Below, in pieces: positions 40,248 through 51,090 of a DNA stretch of 64,000 nt. The DNA is taken from NCBI GenBank assembly GCA_947474365.1, contig CANJIU010000012.1, positions 62,001 to 126,000 of the forward strand, in the 5' to 3' direction. Numbering within the stretch: position 1 is the stretch's first letter; every line of letters starts with the position of its first letter. Position numbers and translations under genes: made by a program. The stretch comes from Opitutia bacterium (GTDB lineage: Bacteria > Verrucomicrobiota > Verrucomicrobiia > Opitutales > Opitutaceae). Below the pieces are notes generated by a model. It ran no database searches and was not told the origin of the DNA. It worked only from the letters and a program-made list of their open reading frames with translations.

Positions 40248-40275
40248 CCACGCTCTCGTCAACGGGCGAGCGTGG
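40248..40275 (-). terminator. Hairpin directly after the purM stop
   Basis: A perfect 8-bp stem (CCACGCTC at 40248-40255 and GAGCGTGG at 40268-40275) starts two bases past the purM stop codon on the minus strand. No T-run follows, so it may only attenuate transcription between the purine genes and the sugar-enzyme block. Confidence 0.4.
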
Positions 40276-40277
40276 CG

Positions 40278-41384
40278 CTACCGCACCTGCAGGGTGTCGC
40301 CTTCAAAGGTCAGCCCAAGCGACGGCACGACCACCGCCTTGCGGGAACCTTCCTTCTTCACGGTGCCCGCGAGCCACGCGTCATAGCCGGTGGCCTTCGC
40401 CACGGCGAGGACGGCGTCGACATTTTGCGGGGCGACGTAGGCCGCGAAACCGACGCCCTGATTGAACGTCGCATACATCTCCCGTCGCTCGATCGGGCCA
40501 GCCTCCTCAAGAAATTGAAACAGCGCCGGCGCCGGACGAGGAGTGGTGATCTCGTAAACAAACGGCTCCTCGAGCCGCATCAGCTTTCGCCAGCCGTGGC
40601 CGGTCACGTGCGAGACGTAATTCAGTTTCAGCGCCCGGCGCTGGCACTCCCGGACGAACGCGACGTAGATCACCGAAGGCGCGAGCAGAGCCTCGCCGAA
40701 CAACCGCGGGTCGCCATGGCCGATCGGCGTGAGATATTCCTTCGGAAGTTGGGTGGCGACGCGTCGGCAAAGCGACAGTCCGTTGGTCTGCACCCCGGAA
40801 CTCGCGAGAAAAACAATCGCGTCGCCCTCACTGACATCGCCAACGATGCGCAGATGCTTCGGTGAAATTTTTCCGATGGCCGAGCCCGCAAGGACGATCG
40901 CCTCGGGCTCAACCACGCCGCCCAGCGTCGGGGTCTCGCCGCCGCCCCACACCGCTCCCGCTGCGCGGCAGCCTTCCGCAAAACCTTCGACGAGTGCGTT
41001 CGTGCGGGTCTCGTCGCTGAACCAGCCGGAGTCACCGACCGCCGCATGCATCGCCACAGAGATCGGAAGCGCGCCACATGTAATCAGGTCGTTGACCATC
41101 GTCGCCACGGTATCGATCGCGATTTCGCGATAAAAACACTTGCCCGTGGCAGCGTAGACGGCGTCGGCGACGAGATTCTTCGTGCCGAGTCCCTCTTCGA
41201 CATGCGCGAGAAAGTGATCGGCGGCCTCGATGAGGTAAGCGCTCTCACCGCGAGTAGTTGCCGGTTCGGCATAGCCGTGATCCCGCAGTACGCCCGCAGT
41301 CGTCCGCGCCGCTTTCTGGCAGGCGCGTTTGAAGGCATCGAGTTGATCGTAGCGAACGCCGGATTTTTCGTAGGACAGACTCAT
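40278..41384 (-). CDS. purM: Phosphoribosylformylglycinamidine cyclo-ligase (AIR synthase)
   Basis: This is PurM, the ATP-dependent enzyme that closes the imidazole ring of purines (FGAM to AIR), 368 aa. Its form is the divergent PurM seen in Bacteroidota- and PVC-like genomes. Blocks include YEKSGVRYDQLDAFKRACQKAA at the N terminus, HVEEGLGTKNLVADAV, TVATMVNDLITCGALPISVAMH, AVWGGGETPTLGGVV and LVFLASSGVQTNGLSLCR-like. Near the C terminus are SHVTGHGWRKLMR and EMYATFNQGVGFAAYV. The start at 41384 (MSLSYEKSG) is typical. It follows purF by 55 bp in the same operon. Confidence 0.92.
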   Translation of the reverse strand: MSLSYEKSGVRYDQLDAFKRACQKAARTTAGVLRDHGYAEPATTRGESAYLIEAADHFLAHVEEGLGTKNLVADAVYAATGKCFYREIAIDTVATMVNDLITCGALPISVAMHAAVGDSGWFSDETRTNALVEGFAEGCRAAGAVWGGGETPTLGGVVEPEAIVLAGSAIGKISPKHLRIVGDVSEGDAIVFLASSGVQTNGLSLCRRVATQLPKEYLTPIGHGDPRLFGEALLAPSVIYVAFVRECQRRALKLNYVSHVTGHGWRKLMRLEEPFVYEITTPRPAPALFQFLEEAGPIERREMYATFNQGVGFAAYVAPQNVDAVLAVAKATGYDAWLAGTVKKEGSRKAVVVPSLGLTFEGDTLQVR

Positions 41385-41439
41385 CGGAAAGGGGTTGATG
41401 CCGGGACCGTGGCGGGCCGCCCGCGCTCCCACGGCTCGA

Positions 41440-43353
41440 TCATTTATAGGCCCGGCCTTCGTTCTTCTCGTAGAAATTCACGTAGGCCTGGTTGACCACG
41501 CGATAACCTCCCGGGGTCGGATATTTCCCGGTGAAATACCAGTCGCCACGATGATTCGGCACCGCGGCATGCAGACTCTCGATCGTCTGGAAGATGATTT
41601 CGAACTCCCCCTTCCACTCGAGCTGCTTCGGGCGCACTAGATCGACGATTTTCTTGGAGATTTCCTCGGGCTTGAACGGCTCGTAGATCCGTCGCACATG
41701 GTTTTGCGCCCCGCCCTTTGAGACCTCGTCGCGGCAAAGCTCATAAACCTCGTCGAGCAGCTGCGACTGGCCCCGTTCGTTGATCAGCGCCACCGCGGCC
41801 TCGAAGGCGACGAATTTGCCGAGCTCAGACATGTCGATCCCGTAGCAATCCGGGTAGCGGATTTGCGGGGCGGTCGACACGATGACGATCTTCTTGGGAT
41901 TCAACCGCGCGAGGATGCGAAGGATCGAGCGCCGCAGGGTCGTGCCGCGAACGATCGAGTCGTCGACGACCACGAGGTTGTCCTGCCCGGCCCGCACCGA
42001 TCCGTACGTGATGTCGTAGACGTGGCTCGCGAGCTGATTACGCAGGTTTTCCTGGCCGATAAACGTGCGGATCTTGATATCCTTGCTCACGACCTTCTCG
42101 CCGCGCGGCCAGTTGCGCAGGATCAAATCGTCAAGAATCTCCTCATTCAACGTGCCCTCGCGGCACGCCTTCATGATGGCTGCCTTCACCTCGTCGCGCC
42201 GCAACGTCCGCAGCGCCGACATCAGGCCGTAAAAGGCAGTTTCCGAGGTGTTGGGGATAAAACTGAAGACCGTATTACCCCAATCGTAGTGAATCGCCTT
42301 GAGGACCGGCGCCGCCAACTGGCCGCCAAGCGCCTGGCGCTCGCGGTAGATGTCGACGTCGTTGCCCCGCGAAAAATAAATCCGCTCGAACGAGCAGGAG
42401 GAGCGAGGCAACGGGGCGGTAAACGGCGATGACGACAGGACGCCGCTCTTCTTGATCACCACGGCGTGGCCGGGCTCGACTTCACGCACCTCCTCGAGGG
42501 CGAGATCGAACACGGTCATCAAGGGCGCCCGCTCGGACGCGAACGCGACGACCTCGTCGTTCTGAAAATAGAAGCACGGCCGGATGCCCGACGGGTCGCG
42601 GACGACAAAGGCGTCGCCATTGCCGATGAGGCCTCCGAGGACGTAGCCACCGTCCCATTTTTGCGAGGCGCGGGTGATGACGCGGGTGACGTCCAGCTCT
42701 TCGCCGATGCGGCGAGACATCTCGGTCCCGGTCAGGTCGCGCTTGCGCAGAAACCGGTAGATGTCCTCGTGTTCCTCATCGAGGAAGAAGCCGATTTTCT
42801 CGAGGATCGCCTGGGTGTCGGTCGCGAAAATCGGATGCTGGCCCATCGAGATGAGCGAGCGATTGAGTTCGTCGGTGTTGGTGAGATTGAAATTGCCGCA
42901 CAGGGCCAGGTTGCGCGTCGGCCACGGGCTGCGGCGGAAGTACGGATGGCAGGATGAGATGTTGTACCCGCCGCTTGTGCCATAGCGCAGGTGCCCCATG
43001 AGCAGTTCGCCGCCGAAATCGAAATGCATCTTCACCGTGTCGGTGAACTCCGGATGGATGGTGCCCTTGTCGACGTGTTCGTTGTACTGGCCGAGGAGCG
43101 TGCGGAAGATCTTGTCGAGGGGGTTGGACTTGATGTTGCGCTCCCGGAACATGAAGGGGGCGCCCGGAGGCATGTTCAGCTTCACACACGCGACGCCCGC
43201 GCCATCCTGACCACGGTTATGCTGCTTTTCCATCAGCAGGAAAAGCTTGGTGAACCCCCAGAGAGGGGTGCCGTATTTTTCCTGGTAGTAAGAGAGCGGT
43301 TTCAGGAGCCGCACCAAGGCGACCCCGCATTCGTGGTTGATGCGTTCGCTCAT
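41440..43353 (-). CDS. purF: Amidophosphoribosyltransferase
   Basis: This is PurF, which makes phosphoribosylamine from PRPP and glutamine, the first committed purine step; 637 aa, longer than the roughly 500 of E. coli. The Ntn glutaminase nucleophile is Cys9 in SERINHECGVALV, so an eight-residue propeptide would be removed. Other glutaminase blocks are MEKQHNRGQDGAG and GHLRYGTSGG. The PRPP-binding motif NLVVVDDSIVRGTTLRR lies in the C-terminal half. The extra length comes from a long C-terminal extension (after the PRTase core) and insertions in the glutaminase domain. The start at 43353 puts the catalytic Cys near the N terminus; the frame is open to 43533 but would overlap purL. Confidence 0.92.
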   Translation of the reverse strand: MSERINHECGVALVRLLKPLSYYQEKYGTPLWGFTKLFLLMEKQHNRGQDGAGVACVKLNMPPGAPFMFRERNIKSNPLDKIFRTLLGQYNEHVDKGTIHPEFTDTVKMHFDFGGELLMGHLRYGTSGGYNISSCHPYFRRSPWPTRNLALCGNFNLTNTDELNRSLISMGQHPIFATDTQAILEKIGFFLDEEHEDIYRFLRKRDLTGTEMSRRIGEELDVTRVITRASQKWDGGYVLGGLIGNGDAFVVRDPSGIRPCFYFQNDEVVAFASERAPLMTVFDLALEEVREVEPGHAVVIKKSGVLSSSPFTAPLPRSSCSFERIYFSRGNDVDIYRERQALGGQLAAPVLKAIHYDWGNTVFSFIPNTSETAFYGLMSALRTLRRDEVKAAIMKACREGTLNEEILDDLILRNWPRGEKVVSKDIKIRTFIGQENLRNQLASHVYDITYGSVRAGQDNLVVVDDSIVRGTTLRRSILRILARLNPKKIVIVSTAPQIRYPDCYGIDMSELGKFVAFEAAVALINERGQSQLLDEVYELCRDEVSKGGAQNHVRRIYEPFKPEEISKKIVDLVRPKQLEWKGEFEIIFQTIESLHAAVPNHRGDWYFTGKYPTPGGYRVVNQAYVNFYEKNEGRAYK

Positions 43354-43531
43354 GCAATCCGGCGCGCGAGGCGTTGATGGTTCGTCACAACGATAAAAGA
43401 CGCCGATTTCGCGGGCCGGCCGGGAATGGTCAACGGCTTTCTCGATTCTGCGCGAATTAAGACTCGACGGATGATCGTGCGGCTCCTTGACCACGCCGCG
43501 GTTGTTGGTGAGCGTTTCGGACTCTTCGACC
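43354..43531. promoter_or_regulatory. Divergent purF/purL promoter region
   Basis: These 178 bp lie between the two purine genes, which point away from each other, so coordinated control from here is likely. I see no clear PurR-box or riboswitch-like structure by eye. Confidence 0.4.
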
Positions 43532-46500
43532 ATGCTGATCCTCCGCGGCTCGCCAGCCCTCTCCCCCTTTCGCCTGCAGAAATTGCTTCAGGATCTCGTG
43601 GCGGCCGGAGTGCCGGCCCACGCGCTCAGCGCCGAGTATGTCCATGTGGCCGAGACGAACGCTCCCCTCGGGCCCGAAGAACAGTCGGTGCTGGCTCAGC
43701 TCCTGACCTACGGCCCGCGCCGCGCCGCCACAAGCGTCAAGGGCCTCGTCCAAGTCGTGGCGCCAAGGCCGGGAACGATTTCGCCCTGGTCGTCGAAGGC
43801 GACGGACATCGCCCACATCTGTGGACTCTCCTCGGTCGTGCGCATCGAGCGGGTCATCTCTTACACCGTCGATCTCGGCGAACCGGCGTCGCGTTTCCCC
43901 CTCACTCCGCTCGATTCGGCCCAACTTCAGGCACTGCGCTCCCGGCTCCACGACCGGATGACGCAGGTAGTTTTCGGCGATCTGAACGCATGCGAAGCGT
44001 TGTTTCGCCACGAAACACCCCGCCCCATGGCCAGCGTACCCGTGCTTGCCGCCGGACGCGCCGCGCTGGTCGCCGCAAACCGCAGCCTTGGCCTGGCTCT
44101 CGCGGACGATGAGATCGACTACCTCGTGCAGGCATTCACCACGCTCGGACGCGATCCCAACGACATCGAGCTGATGATGTTTGCGCAGGCCAACTCCGAG
44201 CATTGCCGCCACAAAATTTTCAACGCCACCTGGGAAATCGACGGCACCGCCCGCGACCGATCGTTGTTCCAGATGATCAAGAACACCTATCAACTGCACA
44301 GCGACGGCATCCTTTCCGCCTACAAGGACAACGCGGCGGTGCTCACCGGCACGCGCGGCGGCCGGTTCTACGTTGATCCCAAGACCGGCGAGTACGCCGC
44401 ACACGACGAGGCGATCCACGTCCTCTGCAAAGTCGAAACGCACAACCATCCGACCGCCATCTCGCCGTTCCCCGGTGCGGCCACGGGGTCCGGGGGCGAG
44501 ATCCGCGACGAGGGCGCCACCGGCTGCGGCGCCAAGCCCAAGGCGGGACTCGTGGGCTTCACCGTGTCCAACTTGAAACTTCCCGGCGCGTTGCAGCCTT
44601 GGGAAAAGGAACACGGGAAACCCGGCCGGATCGTTTCCGCCCTCGACATCATGATCGAGGGGCCGCTCGGCGGCGCCGCCTTCAACAACGAATTCGGCCG
44701 GCCCGCGATCAACGGTTATTTCCGCACGTTTGAGGCCAAGGTACCCGGCGCCGAAGGCCCGGAACTCCGCGGCTACCACAAGCCGATCATGCTCGCCGGC
44801 GGCCTGGGCAACATCCAGGAGGGCCACATCCAGAAGGGCACGATCAACCCCGGCGACCATCTCGTCGTGCTTGGTGGCCCGGCGATGCTCATCGGTCTCG
44901 GCGGCGGTGCGGCGAGTTCGATGGCCAGCGGTTCCGGCAACGAGGATCTCGATTTCGCCAGCGTGCAGCGCGACAACGCCGAGATGGAGCGCCGTTGCCA
45001 GGAGGTGATCGACCGCTGCTGGGCCCTCGGCGCGGAAAACCCCATCGCGTTCATCCATGACGTCGGCGCCGGCGGTCTCTCCAACGCACTGCCGGAACTC
45101 GTCAACGACGGTGGCCGCGGCGGCCGTTTCAACCTCCGCCGCGTGCCCAACGACGAGCCAGGCATGAGCCCGCTGGAGATTTGGTGCAACGAGTCACAGG
45201 AACGCTATGTCCTCGCCGTGCCCGCCGATCGCATCGCGACGTTCCAGGCGCTCTGCGAACGCGAGCGTTGTCCGTTCGCCATCGTCGGCGACGCCACGGT
45301 CGAAAAACGCCTCGTCGTCGACGATCCGCATTTCAAAAACACGCCGATCGACATGCCGCTCGAGGTGCTGCTCGGCAAGCCGCCGCGCATGCACCGGAAG
45401 GAATCATCCCGGAAACGCCCGCTGCATCCGCTTGATCTCAGCATGTTGCGGACCGCGGCCGCGGGCCGAAAGCCGGATGACAGCGTCGTGGGGACGTCCA
45501 TCGCCATCGATCGCGCGGCGCTCGCCGAGGCGGTCCATCGCGTGCTCTCGCATCCGACCGTCGCCGACAAGACGTTTCTGATCTCGATCGGTGATCGCAC
45601 GGTCGGCGGACTCATCGCCCGCGATCAAATGGTCGGCCCGTGGCAGGTTCCCGTTGCGGACTGCGCCGTCACGGCCGCGGCGTTTGATGTCACCACGGGC
45701 GAAGCCATGGCGATGGGCGAACGCACCCCCGTCGCCGTGAACAACGCCGCCGCCTCGGCCCGCCTCGCCGTCGGTGAAGCGCTCACCAACCTCGCGGCGG
45801 CACAGGTCGGAGCGATTGGGAAGGTGAACCTTTCCGCCAACTGGATGGCCGCGCCCGCCATCCCGGGTGACGGCGCCGATCTGTTCGCCGCGGTTCACGC
45901 CGTCGGCATGGAACTTTGTCCGGCACTCGGCATCACCATTCCGGTCGGCAAGGACTCGATGAGCATGAGCACCGGCTGGCACGATGCGGCCTCCGGGGAA
46001 AACCGCCGGATCACCGCACCGGTTTCACTGATCGTCTCGGCGTTTGCCGCCGTGACCGACATCCGCCTTTCGCTCACGCCGCAACTCGCCCGGGTCGATG
46101 ACTCGCTTCTCCTCCTGATCGATCTCGGCCGCGGCAAGAACCGCCTCGGCGGTTCGATTTTGGCCCAGGTGGTGTCGCAGATGGGCGAAACCACGCCCGA
46201 CGTCGACAACGCCACCGATCTGAAGAATTTCTGGAACGTCATCCAACAGCTCGGCCGGGAGAAAAAAATCCTCGCGTATCACGATCGGTCCGACGGCGGT
46301 CTGCTTGCCACGGCCGTCGAAATGGGGTTCGCCGGACACACCGGCGTCGATCTGGAGATACCCGCCGGCCATGATCCCTATTCCGTTCTCTTCAACGAGG
46401 AACTCGGCGCCGTCATCCAGATCCTCGAAACAGACCTCGACGAGGTCTCGCTCGCGTTGCGCCAGCATGGCTTCAAGGCGTGCACCACGCGCATCGGCAC

Positions 46501-47515
46501 CCTCAACCGTACCCACGCGTTTCGCGTCAACCGCGGAGGCAAAGTGCTGTTCGAGGAGAACCTCTTCGCCCTGCGCGCGCTCTGGTCGGATGTCACTCGG
46601 CGGATTGCCGCGCTGCGCGACAACCCGGCGTGCGCGGAATCGGAGTTCCAGCTGAAGCTCGATCCGACGAATCCCGGAATCACGCCGAAGGTCACGTTCC
46701 CGATGGACGCCGCCTCCGCCCCAGCCCCGCTGGTCGGTTTGCGCCCCCCCATCGCAATTCTCCGCGAGCAGGGCGTGAACGGACAGGTGGAGATGGCGGC
46801 CGCCTTCACCCGCGCCGGCTTCCGGGCGATCGACGTGCACATGACCGACATCCTCGCTGGAAGGATCTCGCTACGGGATTTCCGGGGTCTTGTGGCCTGC
46901 GGCGGATTTAGCTACGGCGACGTCCTCGGCGCCGGCGAAGGTTGGGCGAAGAGCGTGCTCTTCAACGCCCGCGCGCGCGCCGAGTTCACCGCGTTCTTTG
47001 CGCAGGAGGATACGTTTGCCCTGGGGGTGTGCAACGGTTGCCAGATGATGAGCAACCTCCACTCGATCATCCCGGGTTCAGATCACTGGCCCCGGTTCGT
47101 GCAGAACCAGTCCGAACGCTACGAGGGCCGGTTTGTCTCCCTGAAAATCGAGCGCAGCCCGAGCATCCTCTTTGCCGGCATGGAAGGCTCCGTGCTGCCC
47201 GTCGCCGTCGCCCATGGCGAGGGTTACGCCGAATTTGCCGACGCGATCGCTGCCCGACGCTGCAGCGAATCCGGACTCGTTGCCGCCCGCTTCGTCGACA
47301 ACCACCACCGCGTTACCGAACAGTATCCGCTCAATCCGAACGGCTCGCCGCATGGCATGACTGCCCTCACCACCACGACCGGACGGGTCACGATCATGAT
47401 GCCTCATCCCGAACGGGTCTTCCGTTCCGTCGCGATGAGTTGGGCGCCTCCCTCGTGGGGAGAGGACAGCCCCTGGATGAAGCTCTTCCGCAACGCGCGA
47501 GATTGGGTCGGATAA
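43532..47515 (+). CDS. purL: Phosphoribosylformylglycinamidine synthase, single-chain
   Basis: This is the large single-chain PurL (FGAM synthetase), 1327 aa, as in gammaproteobacteria and eukaryotes. The N-terminal region starts [19 protein letters not shown] and continues [21 protein letters not shown], close to E. coli PurL. The catalytic centre has [27 protein letters not shown] and [40 protein letters not shown] blocks. The C-terminal class I glutaminase has its nucleophile Cys at about residue 1167 (GVCNGCQMM) with His and Glu in MPHPERVF. The start at 43532 aligns exactly with the E. coli N terminus, so an upstream ATG at 43487 was rejected. It is divergent from purF. A weak 7-bp stem (TCCGGGA/TCCCGGA, 47525-47555) lies just past the stop. 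Confidence 0.95.
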   Translation: MLILRGSPALSPFRLQKLLQDLVAAGVPAHALSAEYVHVAETNAPLGPEEQSVLAQLLTYGPRRAATSVKGLVQVVAPRPGTISPWSSKATDIAHICGLSSVVRIERVISYTVDLGEPASRFPLTPLDSAQLQALRSRLHDRMTQVVFGDLNACEALFRHETPRPMASVPVLAAGRAALVAANRSLGLALADDEIDYLVQAFTTLGRDPNDIELMMFAQANSEHCRHKIFNATWEIDGTARDRSLFQMIKNTYQLHSDGILSAYKDNAAVLTGTRGGRFYVDPKTGEYAAHDEAIHVLCKVETHNHPTAISPFPGAATGSGGEIRDEGATGCGAKPKAGLVGFTVSNLKLPGALQPWEKEHGKPGRIVSALDIMIEGPLGGAAFNNEFGRPAINGYFRTFEAKVPGAEGPELRGYHKPIMLAGGLGNIQEGHIQKGTINPGDHLVVLGGPAMLIGLGGGAASSMASGSGNEDLDFASVQRDNAEMERRCQEVIDRCWALGAENPIAFIHDVGAGGLSNALPELVNDGGRGGRFNLRRVPNDEPGMSPLEIWCNESQERYVLAVPADRIATFQALCERERCPFAIVGDATVEKRLVVDDPHFKNTPIDMPLEVLLGKPPRMHRKESSRKRPLHPLDLSMLRTAAAGRKPDDSVVGTSIAIDRAALAEAVHRVLSHPTVADKTFLISIGDRTVGGLIARDQMVGPWQVPVADCAVTAAAFDVTTGEAMAMGERTPVAVNNAAASARLAVGEALTNLAAAQVGAIGKVNLSANWMAAPAIPGDGADLFAAVHAVGMELCPALGITIPVGKDSMSMSTGWHDAASGENRRITAPVSLIVSAFAAVTDIRLSLTPQLARVDDSLLLLIDLGRGKNRLGGSILAQVVSQMGETTPDVDNATDLKNFWNVIQQLGREKKILAYHDRSDGGLLATAVEMGFAGHTGVDLEIPAGHDPYSVLFNEELGAVIQILETDLDEVSLALRQHGFKACTTRIGTLNRTHAFRVNRGGKVLFEENLFALRALWSDVTRRIAALRDNPACAESEFQLKLDPTNPGITPKVTFPMDAASAPAPLVGLRPPIAILREQGVNGQVEMAAAFTRAGFRAIDVHMTDILAGRISLRDFRGLVACGGFSYGDVLGAGEGWAKSVLFNARARAEFTAFFAQEDTFALGVCNGCQMMSNLHSIIPGSDHWPRFVQNQSERYEGRFVSLKIERSPSILFAGMEGSVLPVAVAHGEGYAEFADAIAARRCSESGLVAARFVDNHHRVTEQYPLNPNGSPHGMTALTTTTGRVTIMMPHPERVFRSVAMSWAPPSWGEDSPWMKLFRNARDWVG

Positions 47516-47625
47516 CCGACATCGTCCGGGAGCAGGTGCGAGGCCTTTTCCCGGATCAGAAAAACGCAGTTTGCCTGCGATAAAGATAGCAGCGCCCCGT
47601 CGGATCCCTTTACTGGGGCTCGTCC

Positions 47626-49482
47626 ATGCGCCGACTCTTCTCGAATTACGCCCGCCGACTGGACGAGACCTATCGTGATCGGGCGTATTTTATCGGGGTC
47701 AAGGCACGGTTGCTGGCAATTTTCAATCTACTGCTGATCGTCTTCATCCCGATCAACCTCGGAAAACTTCTGTGGGTGCAACCGCCCGAAATTCCGACCC
47801 GCGTCGGGATTAATCTGGTGATGATGTTGGCGGGCATTTTTTCGCTCCGGCTGCTGTTCAAGGGGAAGATTGAGATGGCGGGAAGTGGGCTGGCGATCGC
47901 GCTGATCGTGCCGGTCCACGCGCTCGCGTTCCTTTCCCGCAGCTACCAGCAGCCTTTGAGCGTGGGCATCCAGGTGTTCGTCTACGATCTAGTCTTCCTG
48001 CTCCTGGCGGTCGTGTTTGCGTCGCGCCGCGTCGCCTTCTTCCTCCTCGCCGTCATCGTCGGTGGCAACGTCGCCTTCCACGAGCTTGCGCTGGGCGATC
48101 TGCCGATTGCCGGTTCGCTCGACTTTGCCGCATCCACGCTGCTGCGGGACGGACTGATCGCGATGTGTTTCGTTTTCCTGCTCGCGGTCACTCTCGTGCA
48201 CATGATCGAGACGGCCCATCGCCGCAGCGAGGAGTCGCTCCGTCAGACCCGAATCATGAACGAGAATCTCGGACAGCTCGTCTCCGAGCGCACCCGGGAT
48301 CTTGAGGCGGCCACGCGCCGCGCCACGGAGGCCTCACGGGCCAAGAGCGAGTTTCTCGCCAACATGAGTCACGAGATTCGCACTCCGCTCAACGGCATTA
48401 TCGCCTCGTCGGACCTTTTGCTGCGGCGCCCCGATCTTCCACCGGACGCCGGAGAGCACGTGCGGCTCGTCTCGGAGTCGGGCGACCTGCTCCTGAAACT
48501 GCTCAGCGACATTCTGGATTTGTCCAAAATCGAGGCGGGACAGCTCGGCCTCGAAAAACATACGTTCGATCTTTCCGCACTGGTGGCCGACACCGTCGCG
48601 CTCGTCGCGTCCAAGGCGATCGCGGGCGACGTGTTTCTGGAATATTCCGTCGCACCGGACATTTCAAAACACCTTGAGGGTGACAGTTATCGACTGAGGC
48701 AGGTGCTGCTGAATCTTCTATCGAACGCCGTGAAATTCACCCCGCGCGGCGGCCGCGTGCGGGCAATAGTCACGACGTCACCCGTCACCTCTGAGATCCG
48801 ATTCGAGGTGCACGACACCGGCATCGGCATGGATGCGGCGGCCCTGGGTCGGATTTTCGAACGCTTCACCCAGGCCGATTCGTCCACCACGCGGCGTTTC
48901 GGTGGCTCGGGTCTCGGGCTCGCGATCAGCGCCCACCTCGTCGGTCTCATGGGCGGAAAGCTGGCGGTCGAGAGCCAGACGAACCGGGGCTCGATGTTTC
49001 ATTTTTCCATCCCGCTCCGCGCCGTCAGCGTTGCCGCGATTGCACCGACCGCCGCCGCCGAGCCGGAATCGGCCCTCAATCTTCGCGTCCTGGTGGTGGA
49101 GGACAATGCCGTGAATCAAAAGATCATCGCCTCCCAACTCACTCGTCTCGGCTGTCATTTTACCCTGGCTGGAGACGGCGAAGTCGCGCTGACGGCGTTG
49201 CAGCAGGAACCTCTCCCCGAAGTAATCCTGATGGATTGTCACATGCCCAACCTCGACGGTTGGGAAACCTCGCGACGCATCCGCGGCTGGGTAGATGAAA
49301 CCGATCCGATCCGAAAACGAGTGTCCGCTCTCCCGATCATTGCCCTGACCGCCGCCGCTCTTCCCGAGGAACGGGCGAAATGCCAGGAAGCCGGGATGGA
49401 TCGGTTTCTTTCCAAGCCAGTGAAGCTGGGTGAACTCCAGCGGATGCTGCTGCCGTTTGTGCGCCCCGAGGATAAATCGTGA
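47626..49482 (+). CDS. Hybrid sensor histidine kinase/response regulator
   Basis: This is a 618-aa membrane-bound hybrid kinase. About six membrane helices occupy residues 25-195, with no large periplasmic sensor domain. A coiled-coil linker (about 200-240) leads to a HisKA domain with the phospho-acceptor His249 ([16 protein letters not shown]). The HATPase domain has N box NLLSNAVKF at about 363, G1 DTGIGM at 397, and G2 GGSGLGLAI at 426. A C-terminal receiver has Asp537 (VILMDCHMP) and the conserved Lys near 597 (FLSKPVK). The signal is unknown. There is no HPt or partner regulator nearby, so phosphorelay output must go elsewhere. It begins 110 bp after purL. Confidence 0.9.
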   Translation: MRRLFSNYARRLDETYRDRAYFIGVKARLLAIFNLLLIVFIPINLGKLLWVQPPEIPTRVGINLVMMLAGIFSLRLLFKGKIEMAGSGLAIALIVPVHALAFLSRSYQQPLSVGIQVFVYDLVFLLLAVVFASRRVAFFLLAVIVGGNVAFHELALGDLPIAGSLDFAASTLLRDGLIAMCFVFLLAVTLVHMIETAHRRSEESLRQTRIMNENLGQLVSERTRDLEAATRRATEASRAKSEFLANMSHEIRTPLNGIIASSDLLLRRPDLPPDAGEHVRLVSESGDLLLKLLSDILDLSKIEAGQLGLEKHTFDLSALVADTVALVASKAIAGDVFLEYSVAPDISKHLEGDSYRLRQVLLNLLSNAVKFTPRGGRVRAIVTTSPVTSEIRFEVHDTGIGMDAAALGRIFERFTQADSSTTRRFGGSGLGLAISAHLVGLMGGKLAVESQTNRGSMFHFSIPLRAVSVAAIAPTAAAEPESALNLRVLVVEDNAVNQKIIASQLTRLGCHFTLAGDGEVALTALQQEPLPEVILMDCHMPNLDGWETSRRIRGWVDETDPIRKRVSALPIIALTAAALPEERAKCQEAGMDRFLSKPVKLGELQRMLLPFVRPEDKS

Positions 49483-49622
49483 TCCGAACCACCCGGCGCC
49501 GCACTCTGGAATTGCGCTGGGCGCCATCGCCGGCGAGAACGTGACTCTGGGTTCGCGGTAAACTCTTCCGCAAGAAGCGCACCGCCGACCTCAATCCCCG
49601 ATCGACCGTCCACTTCTACTCC

Positions 49623-51008
49623 ATGAATCCCCTCGTTACGCGTCGTACGTTTCTCAAAACCACCACCGCCGCCAGCGCGCTCGCGTTTCCCGCGGTCATG
49701 CGGTCCCAGCCGGCCGGCACGCCATCGCCCAACAACCGGCTGAATGTCGCCATCATCGGCGCCGGCGGTCGCGGCAGCGCGGCAGTCACCGGCCTGATCA
49801 ATGAAAACATCGTCGCGATCTGTGACGTCGACCAGGAAAGGGCCGACGCCTCACTGAAGTCGATCGCCGGCAAGTTTCCTGAGGAGGGAAAACAGCTCTC
49901 GACCGCGGCGCGCTTCAACGACTATCGGAAGATGTTCGACAAGCTCGGCAACCAGATCGACGCCGTGACGGTGTCCGTGCCCGACCACTCACATTTCCCC
50001 GCGGCGATGACCGCAATGGGCCATGGCAAGCACGTCTACGTCGAAAAGCCGCTCGCCCACACCGTCTGGGAAACCCGCGAACTCACCCGGATGGCCCGCG
50101 AGAAAAAGGTCATCACCCAAATGGGAAACCAGGGGCACACGCATGACGGCACGCGACTGCTCCGCGAATGGGTACAGGCGGGCGTCCTCGGCGAGGTCCG
50201 CGAGGTCGTGAGCTGGACCAACCGGCCGTTCTTTCCGCCGTGGCGCGAGCCCGTCGGTTCGTTCAAGGCTCCCGATCACTCCAAGTTCGTGCCGGTCGTG
50301 CCGAAGACCCTCAATTGGGACGCCTGGCTCAGCGTGGCGTCCAACCGTCCGTACGACCCGGCCTACGCCCCGTGGAAATGGCGCGGTTGGTGGGATTTCG
50401 GCACCGGAGCGTTCGGCGACGTCGCGTGTCACATCATGGACGGCGCCTATTGGGCGCTCGATCTCGGCGCGCCGACGGCGGTCGAAGCGATGTCAACCGG
50501 CGCGACCAAACTCGCCACGCCGGTGGCCTCGGTGGTGACAAATTATTTCCCGGCCCGCGGCAAAATGCCCCCGGTCAAATACACCTGGTCGGATGGCAGT
50601 CTGATGCCCCCGCTACCCGCCGACCTCGAATTCGGTCGGGACCTGCCAGAGGAGGCCGGCACATTGCTCTTCGGCAGCAAGGCCACGGTCCTTTGCAGCT
50701 TCTACTATGAAACCGTGCGGATCATCCCGGAGGTGAAAATGCAGGCGATGGCATCGAGCCTTCCGCCGAAGACGATTCCCCGGGTCAAGGACGGCCCGTT
50801 CGCCGAATGGGCGCTGGGCTGCAAGGGTGGCCCAAAGCCGGGATCGAATTTCGAGTACTCCGGCCCGTTCACCGAGGCGGTGCTGCTCGCAAACGTCGCG
50901 ATCCGTTCGCGCCGGCGGATCGAGTGGGACTCCGCCGCGATGAAGGTGACGAATGTCCCGGATGCGAATCAGTTCGTGACGAAGGAATACCGGCCGGGCT
51001 GGATGTAA
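49623..51008 (+). CDS. Gfo/Idh/MocA-family oxidoreductase, Tat-exported (second copy)
   Basis: This 461-aa paralogue of the protein at 29211-30551 has the same order of features: a signal VTRRTFLKTTTAASALAFPAV, Rossmann start LNVAIIGAGGRGSAAV, VEKPLAHTVWETREL with the catalytic Lys, the middle block GNQGHTHDGTRLLREW, and KWRGWWDFGTGAFGDVACHIMDG. The last 60 residues (SSLPPKTIPR... FEYSGPFTEAVLLANVAIR) are nearly superposable on the first copy. It is probably an exported sugar oxidoreductase with a different substrate range. Stops converge with the TonB receptor gene across a hairpin at 51045-51073. Confidence 0.88.
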   Translation: MNPLVTRRTFLKTTTAASALAFPAVMRSQPAGTPSPNNRLNVAIIGAGGRGSAAVTGLINENIVAICDVDQERADASLKSIAGKFPEEGKQLSTAARFNDYRKMFDKLGNQIDAVTVSVPDHSHFPAAMTAMGHGKHVYVEKPLAHTVWETRELTRMAREKKVITQMGNQGHTHDGTRLLREWVQAGVLGEVREVVSWTNRPFFPPWREPVGSFKAPDHSKFVPVVPKTLNWDAWLSVASNRPYDPAYAPWKWRGWWDFGTGAFGDVACHIMDGAYWALDLGAPTAVEAMSTGATKLATPVASVVTNYFPARGKMPPVKYTWSDGSLMPPLPADLEFGRDLPEEAGTLLFGSKATVLCSFYYETVRIIPEVKMQAMASSLPPKTIPRVKDGPFAEWALGCKGGPKPGSNFEYSGPFTEAVLLANVAIRSRRRIEWDSAAMKVTNVPDANQFVTKEYRPGWM

Positions 51009-51044
51009 TCGCGCGAGCCAGAACGCGAGTGACTGCGCCGATCG

Positions 51045-51073
51045 GCGGGCCGCACCCAAGAGGTTCGGCCCGC
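51045..51073. terminator. Bidirectional hairpin between convergent genes
   Basis: A perfect 8-bp GC stem (GCGGGCCG at 51045-51052 and CGGCCCGC at 51066-51073) with a 13-base loop sits in the 82-bp gap between the oxidoreductase stop and the receptor stop. There is no flanking T-run, so termination is plausible but not certain. Confidence 0.45.
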
Positions 51074-51090
51074 ACTCGGGTCGGTTGGAA

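Noticed and set aside
43457..45058. 533-codon minus-strand frame opposite purL
   Set aside because: purL is unambiguous on the plus strand; the antisense product resembles no family and has the typical low-complexity composition of a GC-rich shadow.
47525..47555. Strong terminator after purL
   Set aside because: The stem is only 7 bp with a 17-base loop and no T-run, so it is mentioned under purL but not listed as a feature.
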